From positions 800,382-864,381 of the forward strand of contig NZ_HG322952.1 in the NCBI RefSeq assembly GCF_000455325.1: a stretch of 64,000 bases of DNA, read 5' to 3'. This document shows positions 7,997 through 16,376 of this stretch, in pieces (positions within the stretch are counted from its first letter, which is position 1; each line of letters starts with the position of its first letter). A model generated the notes under the pieces. It worked only from the letters and a program-made list of their open reading frames with translations, had not been told where the DNA came from and searched no databases. This DNA is from Mycolicibacterium septicum DSM 44393 (GTDB lineage: Bacteria; Actinomycetota; Actinomycetes; Mycobacteriales; Mycobacteriaceae). Both the position numbers and the translations under genes were made by a program.

Positions 7997-9664
7997 ATGG
8001 GCGAAAACCTCTACACCGTCGGTGACTATCTGCTGGACCGCCTCGCGGAACTCGGGGTGACCGAGGTCTTCGGCGTCCCAGGCGACTATCAGCTGGAATT
8101 CCTCGACCACGTCCTGGCCCACCCGCAGATGAACTGGATCGGCGGCGCCAACGAGCTCAACGCCGGCTACGCGGCCGACGGCTACGGACGGCTGCGCGGG
8201 ATGGCCGCCCTGGTCACCACATTCGGGGTCGGCGAATTGTCGGCTGCCAACGCGGTCGCGGGCAGTTACGCCGAACACGTCCCGGTGGTCCACATCGTCG
8301 GTGCCCCTTCGAAGGACTCCCAGGGAGCACGGCGCATCGTGCACCACACCCTCGGCGACGGCGACTTCGAACACTTCCTGCGGATGAGCCGCGAGATCAC
8401 CTGTGCACAGGCCAATCTCGCGCCCGCGACGGCGACCCGCGAGATCGACCGGGTGCTCTCAGAGGTCCGTGAGCAGAAGCGGCCCGGCTACCTGCTGATC
8501 GCCACGGATGTGGCCCGGTTCCCCACCGAACCTCCCGCTGCGCCGTTGCCCCGCTACACCGGTGGCACGAGTCCGCGCGCCCTGTCCATGTTCACCGCGG
8601 CAGCCGCCGAGCTGATCGGTGACCACCGGCTGACCGTGCTCGCCGACTTCCTGGTGCACCGGCTGGACTGCGTCGACGAACTCAGCGCGCTGCTGGCGGC
8701 GGACACCGTCGGCCACGCGACGCTGATGTGGGGCAAGAGCCTGGTCGACGAGAGCTCACCGAACTATCTGGGCATCTATGCCGGTGCGGCCAGCGAGGAT
8801 TCGGTGCGCGAGGCGATCGAGGGCGCGCCCGTGCTGGTGACCGCGGGAGTGCTGTTCACGGACATGGTCAGCGGGTTCTTCAGCCAACGCATCGACCCGG
8901 CGCGCACCATCGACATCGGCGTCAACCAGAGTGTGGTGTCCGGGCAGGTGTTCGCCCCACTGGACATGTCGGCCGCGCTCGACGCCATCACCGCAATCCT
9001 CACCGAACGCGGCATCACCTCACCGGCGCTGCCCGCGGTCCCGGCCCGTACGCACGCCGACCCACCCGTCCGGGAGGCCGCCCTGACTCAGGAATCCCTG
9101 TGGGACAGGCTTTCTGAAGCGCTGACGCCGGGCAACGTGGTGCTCGCCGATCAGGGCACGTCGTTCTACGGGATGGCCGGGCACCGGTTGGCCTCCGGGG
9201 TGACGTTCATCGGCCAACCCCTGTGGGGCTCGATCGGCTACACCCTTCCAGCCGCGCTCGGCGCCGGGCTGGCCGATCGGGACCGCCGCACGGTGTTGCT
9301 CATCGGTGACGGCGCCGCCCAGCTGACCATCCAGGAGTTGGGCGCCTTCGGCCGCGAGGGCCTGGCACCCGTCGTGGTGGTGGTCAACAACGACGGATAC
9401 ACCGTCGAACGCGCGATCCACGGCGTCACAGCCGAATACAACGACATCACCGGATGGCGCTGGACAGAACTGCCCGCGGCGCTGGGCGTCCCCGATGCGC
9501 TCACCTTCCGGGTCAGCACCTACGGCGAACTCGACGACGCGCTGAGGACCGCGGCGGCCGCGCCCGACCGCATGGTGTTCGTCGAGGTGATGCTGGGCCG
9601 GATGGACATCCCGCCCCTGCTGACCGAGTTGGCACAGTCCGCCTCGGACGCCAATTCGAGCTAG
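7997..9664 (+). CDS. kdc: Alpha-keto-acid decarboxylase (thiamine diphosphate dependent)
   Basis: This encodes a 555-residue enzyme of the pyruvate/indolepyruvate/branched-chain keto-acid decarboxylase family. The N-terminal PYR domain contains VFGVPGDYQLEFLDHV and the activating Glu region IGGANELNAGYAADGYGR; the paired His residues used in proton relay are seen in ARRIVHHTLGDG. The C-terminal PP domain carries the ThDP/Mg motif, GDGAAQLTIQELG through to VVNNDGYTVE. It is expected to decarboxylate branched-chain or aromatic 2-keto acids to aldehydes in the cytosol. Length matches the family. It diverges from the far-like gene, so the two probably share a 17-bp control region. Confidence 0.92.
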   Translation: MGENLYTVGDYLLDRLAELGVTEVFGVPGDYQLEFLDHVLAHPQMNWIGGANELNAGYAADGYGRLRGMAALVTTFGVGELSAANAVAGSYAEHVPVVHIVGAPSKDSQGARRIVHHTLGDGDFEHFLRMSREITCAQANLAPATATREIDRVLSEVREQKRPGYLLIATDVARFPTEPPAAPLPRYTGGTSPRALSMFTAAAAELIGDHRLTVLADFLVHRLDCVDELSALLAADTVGHATLMWGKSLVDESSPNYLGIYAGAASEDSVREAIEGAPVLVTAGVLFTDMVSGFFSQRIDPARTIDIGVNQSVVSGQVFAPLDMSAALDAITAILTERGITSPALPAVPARTHADPPVREAALTQESLWDRLSEALTPGNVVLADQGTSFYGMAGHRLASGVTFIGQPLWGSIGYTLPAALGAGLADRDRRTVLLIGDGAAQLTIQELGAFGREGLAPVVVVVNNDGYTVERAIHGVTAEYNDITGWRWTELPAALGVPDALTFRVSTYGELDDALRTAAAAPDRMVFVEVMLGRMDIPPLLTELAQSASDANSS

Positions 9665-9777
9665 TCCCGGCGGTCCGGCTGGAATCTTCGGATTCGAGTA
9701 GGCCGCTACGCTATCCGCGGCGCTCCCACCCGGATGGAATGGCAGTTGAAATCGCTGACCTCACAGGGAGACGTCCG

Positions 9778-10257
9778 ATGGCCACAGAAATCTTCGCGAA
9801 AATCGGTGACATCAAGGGTGAATCGGTCGATGCCAGGCATCCGGACGAGATCGACGTGGCGTCGTTCTCGTGGGGCGTCGCCAACACCGGATCCGCGGCA
9901 CCGGGCGGCGGCGGGGGTGCGGGCAAGGCGACGTTTCAGGATCTGCTGATCGTCCACACCATCGACAGCGCCACACCAGCGCTGCTGTTGACCTGCGCCA
10001 CCGGGCGGCATCTCGCGCAGGCGACGATCAGCCACCGCAAGGCCGGCGAGAATCAGCAGGACTATCTGACGATCAAGCTCAGCGACGTGACGATCACGGC
10101 CGTCACCCAGAACGGCGCGGAGGTCGCGCCGTACACCGAAACGGTGAGTCTCCGGTTCGGGAAGGTCGACCTGCTCTATCGACGGAGGCGTCCTGACGGA
10201 TCCTTCGACGAGGGCCAGCATTTCATCTTCGACGTGCGCACGAACCAGGCTGGCTGA
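9778..10257 (+). CDS. Hcp-like protein (type VI secretion tube family, orphan)
   Basis: This encodes 159 residues with the Hcp fold pattern: MATEIFAKIGDIKGESVD at the N-terminus, then ...IDVASFSWGVAN, a Gly-rich loop, FQDLLIVHTIDSATPALL and a C-terminal strand series VSLRFGKVDLLYRRRRPDG. Hcp proteins form hexameric rings that stack into the T6SS tube. The ATG at 9778 has an AGGGAG ribosome site 9 bases upstream. No other T6SS gene (sheath, baseplate, VgrG) is in the window, and mycobacteria are not known to carry the machine, so a free ring-forming or cytosolic role is more likely. It lies between the decarboxylase and an SRPBCC gene. Confidence 0.8.
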   Translation: MATEIFAKIGDIKGESVDARHPDEIDVASFSWGVANTGSAAPGGGGGAGKATFQDLLIVHTIDSATPALLLTCATGRHLAQATISHRKAGENQQDYLTIKLSDVTITAVTQNGAEVAPYTETVSLRFGKVDLLYRRRRPDGSFDEGQHFIFDVRTNQAG

Positions 10258-10260
10258 CGC

Positions 10261-10701
10261 TCAGCCCTTCTTGACCTTGAGCACCTGCTTGCGCAGGCCT
10301 TCGGTGGCGGTCTCCACACCACCCTTCATGGTCCGCTTCAGGATGAAGCCCGGCAGCGGCACCGACAGATCGATGGTGATGTCGAACCGGACCTTGGTCT
10401 TGTCGCCGGCGGGAGTCAGGGTGTAGCTGGCGTCCTGCGCCTTGAGCTGACCGGCGCGCACGAGGGTCCAGCTGACCTTGTTCTCGCTCCAGGTGTATTC
10501 GATCACCTGCTCGTCGGTCAGGCCGGCGGCCTTGACCGTCATCTTGACCTGCTTGGGCCGGCCGTCGTCGTAGGTCTCGAGGATCTCGGCGCGCTGGTAC
10601 TGCGGGGACCAGCTGGGGGTCGCCTCGACATCGGCGACAACGTCGAGGATCTCCTGCGGGGTTGCCTCGATGACTACTTCACGGGAATCGCTGGTTGCCA
10701 T
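10261..10701 (-). CDS. SRPBCC family protein
   Basis: This encodes a 146-residue single-domain SRPBCC (START-like) protein: SREVVIEATPQEILDVVADVE, the strand YTLTPAGDKTKVRFDITID and a Lys-rich end. It is a close paralogue of the product of 4554-4997, sharing the REVV.EA.PE.I..V.ADV opening, and corresponds by position to M. tuberculosis Rv0854 next to pdc and far. It converges on the Hcp-like gene with 3 bp between the stops. Ligand unknown. Confidence 0.85.
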   Translation of the reverse strand: MATSDSREVVIEATPQEILDVVADVEATPSWSPQYQRAEILETYDDGRPKQVKMTVKAAGLTDEQVIEYTWSENKVSWTLVRAGQLKAQDASYTLTPAGDKTKVRFDITIDLSVPLPGFILKRTMKGGVETATEGLRKQVLKVKKG

Positions 10702-10734
10702 GCGGTGAGATTACTCGGGGCTACGCTCACGAAT

Positions 10735-11082
10735 ATGAGCAATGCCGTCGATCCCACTGCTCGACCCAGCGGAACCGGATGTGCGGAGTGCACCGCGGCA
10801 GGAGGCTGGTGGGTGCACCTGCGGCGCTGCGCGGCGTGCGGCCACATCGGGTGCTGTGATGATTCGCTGGCCCGTCACGCGTCGGCGCATTGGCGCGAGA
10901 CCGGGCATCCGATCATCCGGTCCTTCGAGCCGGGCGAGGACTGGTTCTGGAACTTCGAGACCAACCAGTACTACGACGGGCCCGACCTCGCGCCGCCCCA
11001 GCATCATCCCAAAGACCAGCCGGTGCCCGGACCCAAGGGGCACGTGCCCAAGGATTGGGCCGACCAGCTGAGCAACCGCTAG
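10735..11082 (+). CDS. UBP-type zinc-finger protein
   Basis: This encodes a 115-residue protein dominated by a ZnF-UBP domain: Cys pairs in GTGCAECTAAG, then WVHLRRCAACGHIGCCDDS, followed by ARHASAHWRETGHPIIRSF, giving the Cys/His ligands of this fold. In eukaryotes the domain binds the ubiquitin C-terminus; free-standing bacterial copies are common in mycobacteria and their partner is unknown. The tail is Pro-rich (APPQHHPKDQPVPGPKG). The ATG at 10735 is preferred to an upstream in-frame start because the domain begins shortly after. It converges on the FAD dehydrogenase gene with a 4-bp overlap. Confidence 0.85.
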   Translation: MSNAVDPTARPSGTGCAECTAAGGWWVHLRRCAACGHIGCCDDSLARHASAHWRETGHPIIRSFEPGEDWFWNFETNQYYDGPDLAPPQHHPKDQPVPGPKGHVPKDWADQLSNR

Positions 11083-12635
11083 TCGCCCAGCACCGCCTTG
11101 GCGGCGTTGTAGCCCGGGATGAACGTGATACCCGGACCGCCGTGACAACCGGCGCTGCCCAGATAGAGCCCGTCAATGGGAATCGGTTGACCGACATATC
11201 CTCTGGGGCCGGGACGGTTGGGGCCCATCTGCTCGGGATGGATCAGGCCGTGGCAGTAGTCGCCGCCCGGTGCACCGAACATGGTTCCCATGTGGCGCGG
11301 GGTGAATGTGGTGTGGCGGATGATCCGGCGCTCGAAATCCGGTGCCAGCCTGGCGATCTTCTCGATGACACGCCGGCCCATCTCGGCCTTGAGCTCGCCG
11401 TACCCGGTTGCCGACTCCTCGACCGGGAACCACAGCGCGAACGCCGAGGCGGCGTGCTTGCCTGCCGGGGCCAACGTGGAATCGTGGGCCGACGGGATCT
11501 GGAAGGCGATCGCAGGATCTGCGGGCACGATCCCGTGGCGGGCATCCTGCCATTGCTGCTGGAGCTCTTCGGGAGTACTGAAAAGGCCGATGGCCGCCTG
11601 CATTTCAGGATCGTTGAGCATCTCGTAGGGAGCCTCGAACGTGGGGGCTCCGTCGAGGGCGAAATGCATCTGCAGGTAGCTGCCGCGGTGGTCGATGCGG
11701 GTGAACCGTTCACGCGCCTCGGCCGGCAGCGCCTCGGGATCGATCAGCTTGGTGACCGTGGTGTCCGGGGCGATCGCCGACACCACGACGGGCGCGGTGA
11801 TCGTCGTGCCGTCCTCCAGCCGCACTCCGGTGATCCGGCCGCCGTCGACCGATATGCGATCGACACTGCTGCGCAGGCGTAGCTCACCACCAGCGTCAGT
11901 GAGCATGGTGTGCAGGTGTTCGGTCAGGGCGCCGATCCCGCCGACCAGCTTCTTCATCAGCATGGCGTTCTCGTCGGGCACCGCCAGCCCATAGGCGAGG
12001 GCCGCTGCGCTGCCCGGCGTCTCGGGCCCGCGGTAGGTGGTGTTGATCGCAAGGAAGGCCAGCATGCCGCGCAGGGCACCGTGCTTGTCCCGGTCCGGCA
12101 GATACCTGTCCAGGACATCGCTGACCGATCCGAACAGCAGGTCATCGATCGCTGCGCGCTCGGATTCCGTTGTGGCGCACGCATACATCTCGTCCAGTGT
12201 GCGGGGCGGGCGCCCCGCGTCGAATCGGCCCAGCGCCCGGGTGGGCGCCAGGCTCCATGCCATCAAGCCGGCCATCCCGGCCACCGCGTCGGCACCGTGG
12301 ACCTCACCGAGGTGGCCGAGCATTTTCATCGGGTCGGCGTAGTAGACGACCGGCGGGTCACCGATTCCGCGCAGCGACACCGACATGACCCCCAGGTCCA
12401 CCGTCGGCAAGGTGTCCAGCCCGAGTTCGGTGCTGACCACCGCCGAGGTGGGGAACTGCAGCGACCCGGCGATCTCGAACCGGTAGCCGTCGAACAGCTC
12501 GACCGTGGAGGCCATGCCCCCGGCGTACCGCTTGGCTTCCAGGCACAGGGTGCGCATTCCCGCCCGCGCCAACAGGGCCGCAGCGGCCAGCCCGTTGTGC
12601 CCGGCGCCGATCACGATTGCGTCGTAGTCCGCCAT
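11079..12635 (-). CDS. NAD(P)/FAD-dependent oxidoreductase, phytoene-dehydrogenase-like
   Basis: This encodes a 518-residue flavoprotein beginning almost directly with the dinucleotide-binding motif AIVIGAGHNGLAAAALLARA, followed by the CLEAKRYAGGMAST segment typical of the carotenoid-desaturase/amine-oxidase group. The C-terminal FAD contact region GLYLGSAGCHGGPGITF is also kept. I chose the ATG at 12635 because the motif starts five residues later. It resembles the M. tuberculosis gene Rv3829c, which also sits beside a TetR gene. A near-perfect palindrome 23 bp upstream of the start contains the same core as the palindrome beside the TetR gene, so it is probably repressed by that TetR. Confidence 0.9.
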   Translation of the reverse strand: MADYDAIVIGAGHNGLAAAALLARAGMRTLCLEAKRYAGGMASTVELFDGYRFEIAGSLQFPTSAVVSTELGLDTLPTVDLGVMSVSLRGIGDPPVVYYADPMKMLGHLGEVHGADAVAGMAGLMAWSLAPTRALGRFDAGRPPRTLDEMYACATTESERAAIDDLLFGSVSDVLDRYLPDRDKHGALRGMLAFLAINTTYRGPETPGSAAALAYGLAVPDENAMLMKKLVGGIGALTEHLHTMLTDAGGELRLRSSVDRISVDGGRITGVRLEDGTTITAPVVVSAIAPDTTVTKLIDPEALPAEARERFTRIDHRGSYLQMHFALDGAPTFEAPYEMLNDPEMQAAIGLFSTPEELQQQWQDARHGIVPADPAIAFQIPSAHDSTLAPAGKHAASAFALWFPVEESATGYGELKAEMGRRVIEKIARLAPDFERRIIRHTTFTPRHMGTMFGAPGGDYCHGLIHPEQMGPNRPGPRGYVGQPIPIDGLYLGSAGCHGGPGITFIPGYNAAKAVLGD

Positions 12636-12657
12636 CGATCGAGGCTGACACCGCACC

Positions 12658-12687
12658 CGATGTTTTGTCAATAATGACAAAACATCG
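12658..12687. promoter_or_regulatory. TetR operator upstream of the FAD dehydrogenase
   Basis: There is an inverted repeat with perfect 13-bp arms (CGATGTTTTGTCA and its complement) around a 4-base centre. The core TGTCAATAATGACA (12666-12679) differs by one base from the core at 13362-13375 in front of the TetR gene. The site is 23 bp upstream of the dehydrogenase ATG. Two matched sites on either side of one regulator gene are strong evidence for a local TetR regulon. Confidence 0.8.
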
Positions 12688-12708
12688 GAGGTCGGTTGAC
12701 CCAGGTCG

Positions 12709-13314
12709 TCAATCCAGACCGGTTCGCAGCGCTTCCAGCCCGGCCCGGCACATCCGCGCCAGTTCGGGCAGTGAACGTTCCCCGGCCTCGTCGCCGACCA
12801 TCCACAACTCCATGGCGCCGAACACCGCGGCCGCGACAGCTCTTGCCGTCACCACGATCCGTAGCCGGTCGTCCCCCTGCGGCACCTGACCCCGGCGTGC
12901 CACCAGCAGTTCGGCCACCGCGTCGGCGAAGTCGGATTCCACCTGGCGGATGTGCCGCACGATCCGGTCGGGGTCGAGTTCGACCGCGCGCATGCTGGCG
13001 ATCTTGGTCACCGCGTCGACGTCGTACGGGAACGCCAGGACCGCGGACTGCACCGAGTCGAGGATCGATTCGGTCGCCGGACGCTCGGCCAGCGCGGCTC
13101 GGAACCAGTGCAGACCCGCGTCGTAATCGGCGAACAGCAGATCGTGCTTGGACGTGAAGTGCCGGTAGAAGGTCCGCAGGGACACGCCGGCGTCCGCCGC
13201 GATCTGCTCGGCCGAGGTGTCCTCGACGCCCTGGGCGAGGAACCGCACCAATGCGGCCTGCCGCAGCGCCTCGCGCGTGCGCTCACTGCGCGCGGTCTGC
13301 GCGGGCCTGACCAT
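12709..13314 (-). CDS. TetR family transcriptional regulator
   Basis: This encodes a 201-residue repressor. The HTH at about residues 33-58 reads SAEQIAADAGVSLRTFYRHF, followed by the usual SKHDLLFADYDAG, and a C-terminal helical ligand-binding domain. The ATG at 13314 is used although the frame is open far upstream, because the extension crosses the promoter and the opposite gene. It lies between the FAD dehydrogenase and the divergent DUF2834 gene, and matching palindromes stand in front of both, so I infer that it represses itself and both neighbours. Gene order matches Rv3829c-Rv3830c. Confidence 0.92.
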   Translation of the reverse strand: MVRPAQTARSERTREALRQAALVRFLAQGVEDTSAEQIAADAGVSLRTFYRHFTSKHDLLFADYDAGLHWFRAALAERPATESILDSVQSAVLAFPYDVDAVTKIASMRAVELDPDRIVRHIRQVESDFADAVAELLVARRGQVPQGDDRLRIVVTARAVAAAVFGAMELWMVGDEAGERSLPELARMCRAGLEALRTGLD

Positions 13315-13361
13315 GACAGTGAAATTACCGCACGGCCGATCGATCCTCGGGACGCACGGAA

Positions 13362-13375
13362 TGTCAATATTGACA
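13362..13375. promoter_or_regulatory. TetR operator in the tetR/DUF2834 divergent promoter
   Basis: TGTCAATATTGACA is a perfect 14-bp palindrome, 48 bp from the TetR ATG and 30 bp from the DUF2834 ATG. It matches the 12666-12679 core in 13 of 14 bases, and the flank TTGACAAAAC also resembles the flank there. It probably mediates autoregulation and control of 13405-13881. Confidence 0.8.
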
Positions 13376-13404
13376 AAACTTGAGAACGCGAGTGTGCTCA
13401 CGCC

Positions 13405-13881
13405 ATGGTGTCGATCATCGTTCATGCAGTTCTGGGCGTGGCCGTCGTCGCGCTCGTCATCCGACTCAACCCACACGTCTTCTCGCGCCCACCCGGGCCG
13501 GCGCTGTCCCGCGTCGAGCTGGCGTACTACCTCGTCGGCCTCGCCTCGATCCCGATCTGCTGGTACTTCAACATGCAATTCGTCGCGCAGTACGCCCAAC
13601 CGGACGGCAACCCGATCTGGGGCCCGGGAAGTTGGCAGGAGTTCATCGCGCTCGGGTACACCAACCCCGCGGCCGCCTCGGCCAGCGCCGACTACACGAT
13701 CGCCAATGTCATTCTGCTGCCGCTGTTCACGATCATCGACGGACTGCGCCGCGGCATCCGCCACCCCTGGTTGTTCTTCGTGGCGAGCCTGTTCACCAGC
13801 TTCGCGTTCGCATTCGCCTTCTACTTCGCCACCATCGAACGGCAGCGCCGCCACCAGCAGGCCGAGGTCGCGGTCAGCTGA
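13405..13881 (+). CDS. DUF2834-type small membrane protein
   Basis: This encodes 158 residues with about four hydrophobic segments: an N-terminal one (IIVHAVLGVAVVALVI), LAYYLVGLASIPICWY, DYTIANVILLPLFTIIDGL and a C-terminal SLFTSFAFAFAFYFA. The overall pattern matches DUF2834, a family of small membrane proteins of unknown function. It diverges from the TetR gene and shares its palindromic operator with it. Co-control with the FAD dehydrogenase suggests a common pathway, but no reaction can be assigned. Confidence 0.75.
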   Translation: MVSIIVHAVLGVAVVALVIRLNPHVFSRPPGPALSRVELAYYLVGLASIPICWYFNMQFVAQYAQPDGNPIWGPGSWQEFIALGYTNPAAASASADYTIANVILLPLFTIIDGLRRGIRHPWLFFVASLFTSFAFAFAFYFATIERQRRHQQAEVAVS

Positions 13882-13897
13882 CGGACCAGGTTGCGTG

Positions 13898-14752
13898 CTA
13901 CCGCGCCGCCTGAGCCTCGGCGCGGCCACGCAACCGGGATTGGGCCCACCCCAGCACGTCGTAGTAGCGCGTGGGCGCAATACGGGCCAGCATGTCGAAT
14001 GCGTACGCGTCCGGGCCGATCAGAATCCGGGCCTTACCCGCCTCGACCCCGCGGTGGATGATCTCGGCTGCCTTGTCGGGCTGGGTCATGGTGATCGCGG
14101 CGAACTCCTGGGCCATCTGGTCGTGAGTACGGCCGCGACCTTCGGGATCCTTGCGGAACCGGGCATTGCGCACGATGTTGGTGTTGATGCCGCCGGGGTG
14201 GACATTGACCGCCGTCACCCCGGTTCCGCGCAACTCCTGGCGCAGCGAGTCCGTGAACCCGCGCACTGCGAACTTGGCTGAACAGTAGGCACTTTGGTTC
14301 GGCATGCCGACCAATCCGAACACGCTGGAGGTGTTCACGATGACACCTTCGTCCTGCTCCACCAGGGTCGGCAGGAATGCCCGGGTGCCGTTGACCACAC
14401 CGTGAAAGTTGATGTCCCACAACCAATTGTCATCCTCGGGCACAGCATCCAGCACACTGGAGGACACCGCGACACCGGCGTTGTTGAAGACTGCGCCGAT
14501 CGGCTGCGGAGCCCAGGCCCCGACCTCACCGGCGAATGCGCGCTGGTCTTCGGCATCGCGCACGTCCAGCACTCGGGTCAGCACCGGGCCGGACAGGCCT
14601 GCCTCGGTTTCCTTCAAGCCGGTCTCGTCGACATCGGCGATGGCCACGGGGCAGGAATGCGACGACAACCGCTGCGCCAGAGCACGACCGATACCCGACG
14701 CCGCACCGGTGATGACCACGGTGCGGCCGCTGATGGTACGGCGCCTGCTCAT
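13898..14752 (-). CDS. Short-chain dehydrogenase/reductase
   Basis: This encodes a 284-residue classical SDR. The NAD(P) motif is TGAASGIG (about residues 16-23), followed by FNNAGVA, the catalytic Ser in NTSSVFG and the YCSAK catalytic pair (SAYCSAKFAVRGFTDSL). The acidic residue after the second strand (IADVDE) favours NAD(H). The ATG at 14752 overlaps the stop of the upstream alpha/beta hydrolase gene (ATGA), so the two are translated as a unit. The C-terminal extension ends in SRLRGRAEAQAAR. The substrate is unknown; similar mycobacterial pairs act on lipids or steroids. Confidence 0.9.
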   Translation of the reverse strand: MSRRRTISGRTVVITGAASGIGRALAQRLSSHSCPVAIADVDETGLKETEAGLSGPVLTRVLDVRDAEDQRAFAGEVGAWAPQPIGAVFNNAGVAVSSSVLDAVPEDDNWLWDINFHGVVNGTRAFLPTLVEQDEGVIVNTSSVFGLVGMPNQSAYCSAKFAVRGFTDSLRQELRGTGVTAVNVHPGGINTNIVRNARFRKDPEGRGRTHDQMAQEFAAITMTQPDKAAEIIHRGVEAGKARILIGPDAYAFDMLARIAPTRYYDVLGWAQSRLRGRAEAQAAR

Positions 14753-15669
14753 TGCTGCTCCTTCAGTTCGGTGTCGATGACACGGGTCGAGGCTGCGTGC
14801 CGGGTGATCAGGTCCAGCAGTCCGTCCCATGCTCCGGCGGGCAGATCGTGGCCCATGCCGGCAATGGTCTCCAGCCGGGCGCCGGGGATGGCCCGCGCGG
14901 TGGCGGCACCGCCGCTGGGGTTGACCATGCGATCGCGGTCGCCGTGGATCACCAGCGTCGGCACGTCGATCTGGCCCAGTTCGACGGTGCGGTCCCCCGA
15001 GGCGAAGATCCCTGCCAGCTGCCGCGCCACCCCGGTCGGCCTGGGATCGCGATTCCAGGCGACCCCGGATTTCTCGCGGACCCAGGCCTCGTCGAACGGG
15101 TATCCGTGAGAGCCGATATGGCGGAACATCTTCACGTCGGCGTCCATCGCCTCGGCGCGCGACCGCGGTGGTTTCGCGGTGGCCATCCGCCACCACGTCG
15201 ACGGGGCCGGCCTGCCGATCCGCGGCGCACCGGTGTTGGACATGATCGAGGTCAGCGTCGCGACGCGGCCCGGATGGCGGGCGGTGACAGTCTGGGCGAT
15301 CATCCCGCCCATCGACACCCCGACCAGGTGCGCCCGGTCATGGCCGAGCGCGTCCAGCAGCCCCACGGTGTCACGCGCCATGTCCCCGAGGTGGTACTGG
15401 TCGGCGTGGCTGCCGCCCCGCAGGATCGCGAGCGGGCCCGGCGGCGGGAACGGCATGTGGGTGGACCGCCCCACATCGCGGTTGTCGAACCGGGTGACAC
15501 GGTAGCCACGGTCGGCCAGGCCGGTGACGAGCCCGTCCGGCCAGGAGTGCAACTGCTGCCCGAGGCCGGCGATCAGCACGACCGGCGGATCACCGGGATC
15601 ACCGAACTGCTCGTAGCACAACCGGATTCCGCGGCCGACGTCCACCACACTCTGTTTGGCCTGTGCCAT
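14749..15669 (-). CDS. Alpha/beta hydrolase
   Basis: This encodes a 306-residue alpha/beta-hydrolase-fold enzyme: oxyanion region VVLIAGLGQQLHSW, nucleophile elbow GVSMGGM (Ser about residue 119), acid in VIHGDRDRMV and a final His in IAGMGHDLPAG. This is the full Ser-Asp-His triad of an esterase or lipase. The ATG at 15669 follows an AGGGGTGG ribosome site. It is coupled by ATGA to the SDR gene downstream, and a repeated GGTACC element precedes it, just after the upstream tetR gene. Confidence 0.9.
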   Translation of the reverse strand: MAQAKQSVVDVGRGIRLCYEQFGDPGDPPVVLIAGLGQQLHSWPDGLVTGLADRGYRVTRFDNRDVGRSTHMPFPPPGPLAILRGGSHADQYHLGDMARDTVGLLDALGHDRAHLVGVSMGGMIAQTVTARHPGRVATLTSIMSNTGAPRIGRPAPSTWWRMATAKPPRSRAEAMDADVKMFRHIGSHGYPFDEAWVREKSGVAWNRDPRPTGVARQLAGIFASGDRTVELGQIDVPTLVIHGDRDRMVNPSGGAATARAIPGARLETIAGMGHDLPAGAWDGLLDLITRHAASTRVIDTELKEQQ

Positions 15670-15681
15670 ATCCACCCCTAA

Positions 15682-15723
15682 CTGGTACCCAGCGGTACCG
15701 ATTACGGTACTGCGCGGTACCAG
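15682..15723. promoter_or_regulatory. Repeated GGTACC operator upstream of the hydrolase-SDR operon
   Basis: Between the tetR stop and the hydrolase start there are four GGTAC half-elements in 42 bp. The outer pair forms CTGGTACC...GGTACCAG (15682-15689 and 15716-15723) and the inner pair CGGTACCGATTACGGTAC. This layered dyad is what a TetR dimer pair would bind. I infer that the TetR of 15753-16352 represses this operon through it. Confidence 0.65.
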
Positions 15724-15752
15724 CCGGGGCAAGTGGGAGGGCTCCGCCGGTG

Positions 15753-16352
15753 TCAGGCCCGGGGTTCCAGTAGTGCGGTGCAGGCCAGCACCGCATCCTC
15801 GGTGACCTCCCCCACCTGGTCGCCGCTCTCCACGGTGATCGCGATGAGTTCCCGCAACCCGCCGAGCAGCATGATGCTGCGACGCCGCGAGATCGACACC
15901 CCGGCCGAGCGGAACACTTCGCTTTGCGTCAGGGCCTGCACCATCGCGATGAAGTTCTCCATCGACTCCCGCTGAAGCGCCCGCGCCGCGGTACCCAGCG
16001 TCGGGAGATCGCGGATCCAGGCCAGCATCAACTCGGGGTGGGCCTCATAGGAGGCGATCCACGCCTCGACCGCCTGGCGGACCTGATCCCGCCAGGGAAC
16101 ATTCCGGTCGACGCCGCGGGCAACCTCACGCACATGCTTGGTATTCACACTGGTCAGCAGCGCGACAAAGCAATCCTCGCGGCTCGCGAAGTGTTCGTAG
16201 AAGGTGCGGCGGGACGTCTTGGCCCGCCGCACGATGTCGGCGACCGTGGTGTTCTGATAACCGTCTTCGACGATCGATTCGTTCATGGCTTCGAGCAGGC
16301 GCGAACGGAACGCGCTCTTGTCGGCCTCAACCGACGTCGTGGGACTGTTCAT
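15753..16352 (-). CDS. TetR family transcriptional regulator
   Basis: This encodes a 199-residue repressor. The N-terminal HTH contains VADIVRRAKTSRRTFYEHFA, and the start MNSPTTSVEADKSAFRSRLLEAM... leads straight into the first helix. The C-terminal ligand domain is divergent. Its stop is 84 bp upstream of the hydrolase start on the same strand, with the GGTACC-rich operator between them, so it is likely to control the hydrolase-SDR pair. Confidence 0.9.
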   Translation of the reverse strand: MNSPTTSVEADKSAFRSRLLEAMNESIVEDGYQNTTVADIVRRAKTSRRTFYEHFASREDCFVALLTSVNTKHVREVARGVDRNVPWRDQVRQAVEAWIASYEAHPELMLAWIRDLPTLGTAARALQRESMENFIAMVQALTQSEVFRSAGVSISRRRSIMLLGGLRELIAITVESGDQVGEVTEDAVLACTALLEPRA

Positions 16353-16376
16353 CTCGGGCTGTCATCGTAATGCCGA

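Noticed and set aside
9778..10257. A type VI secretion system
   Set aside because: Only an Hcp-like gene is present; no sheath, baseplate or VgrG genes are seen nearby.
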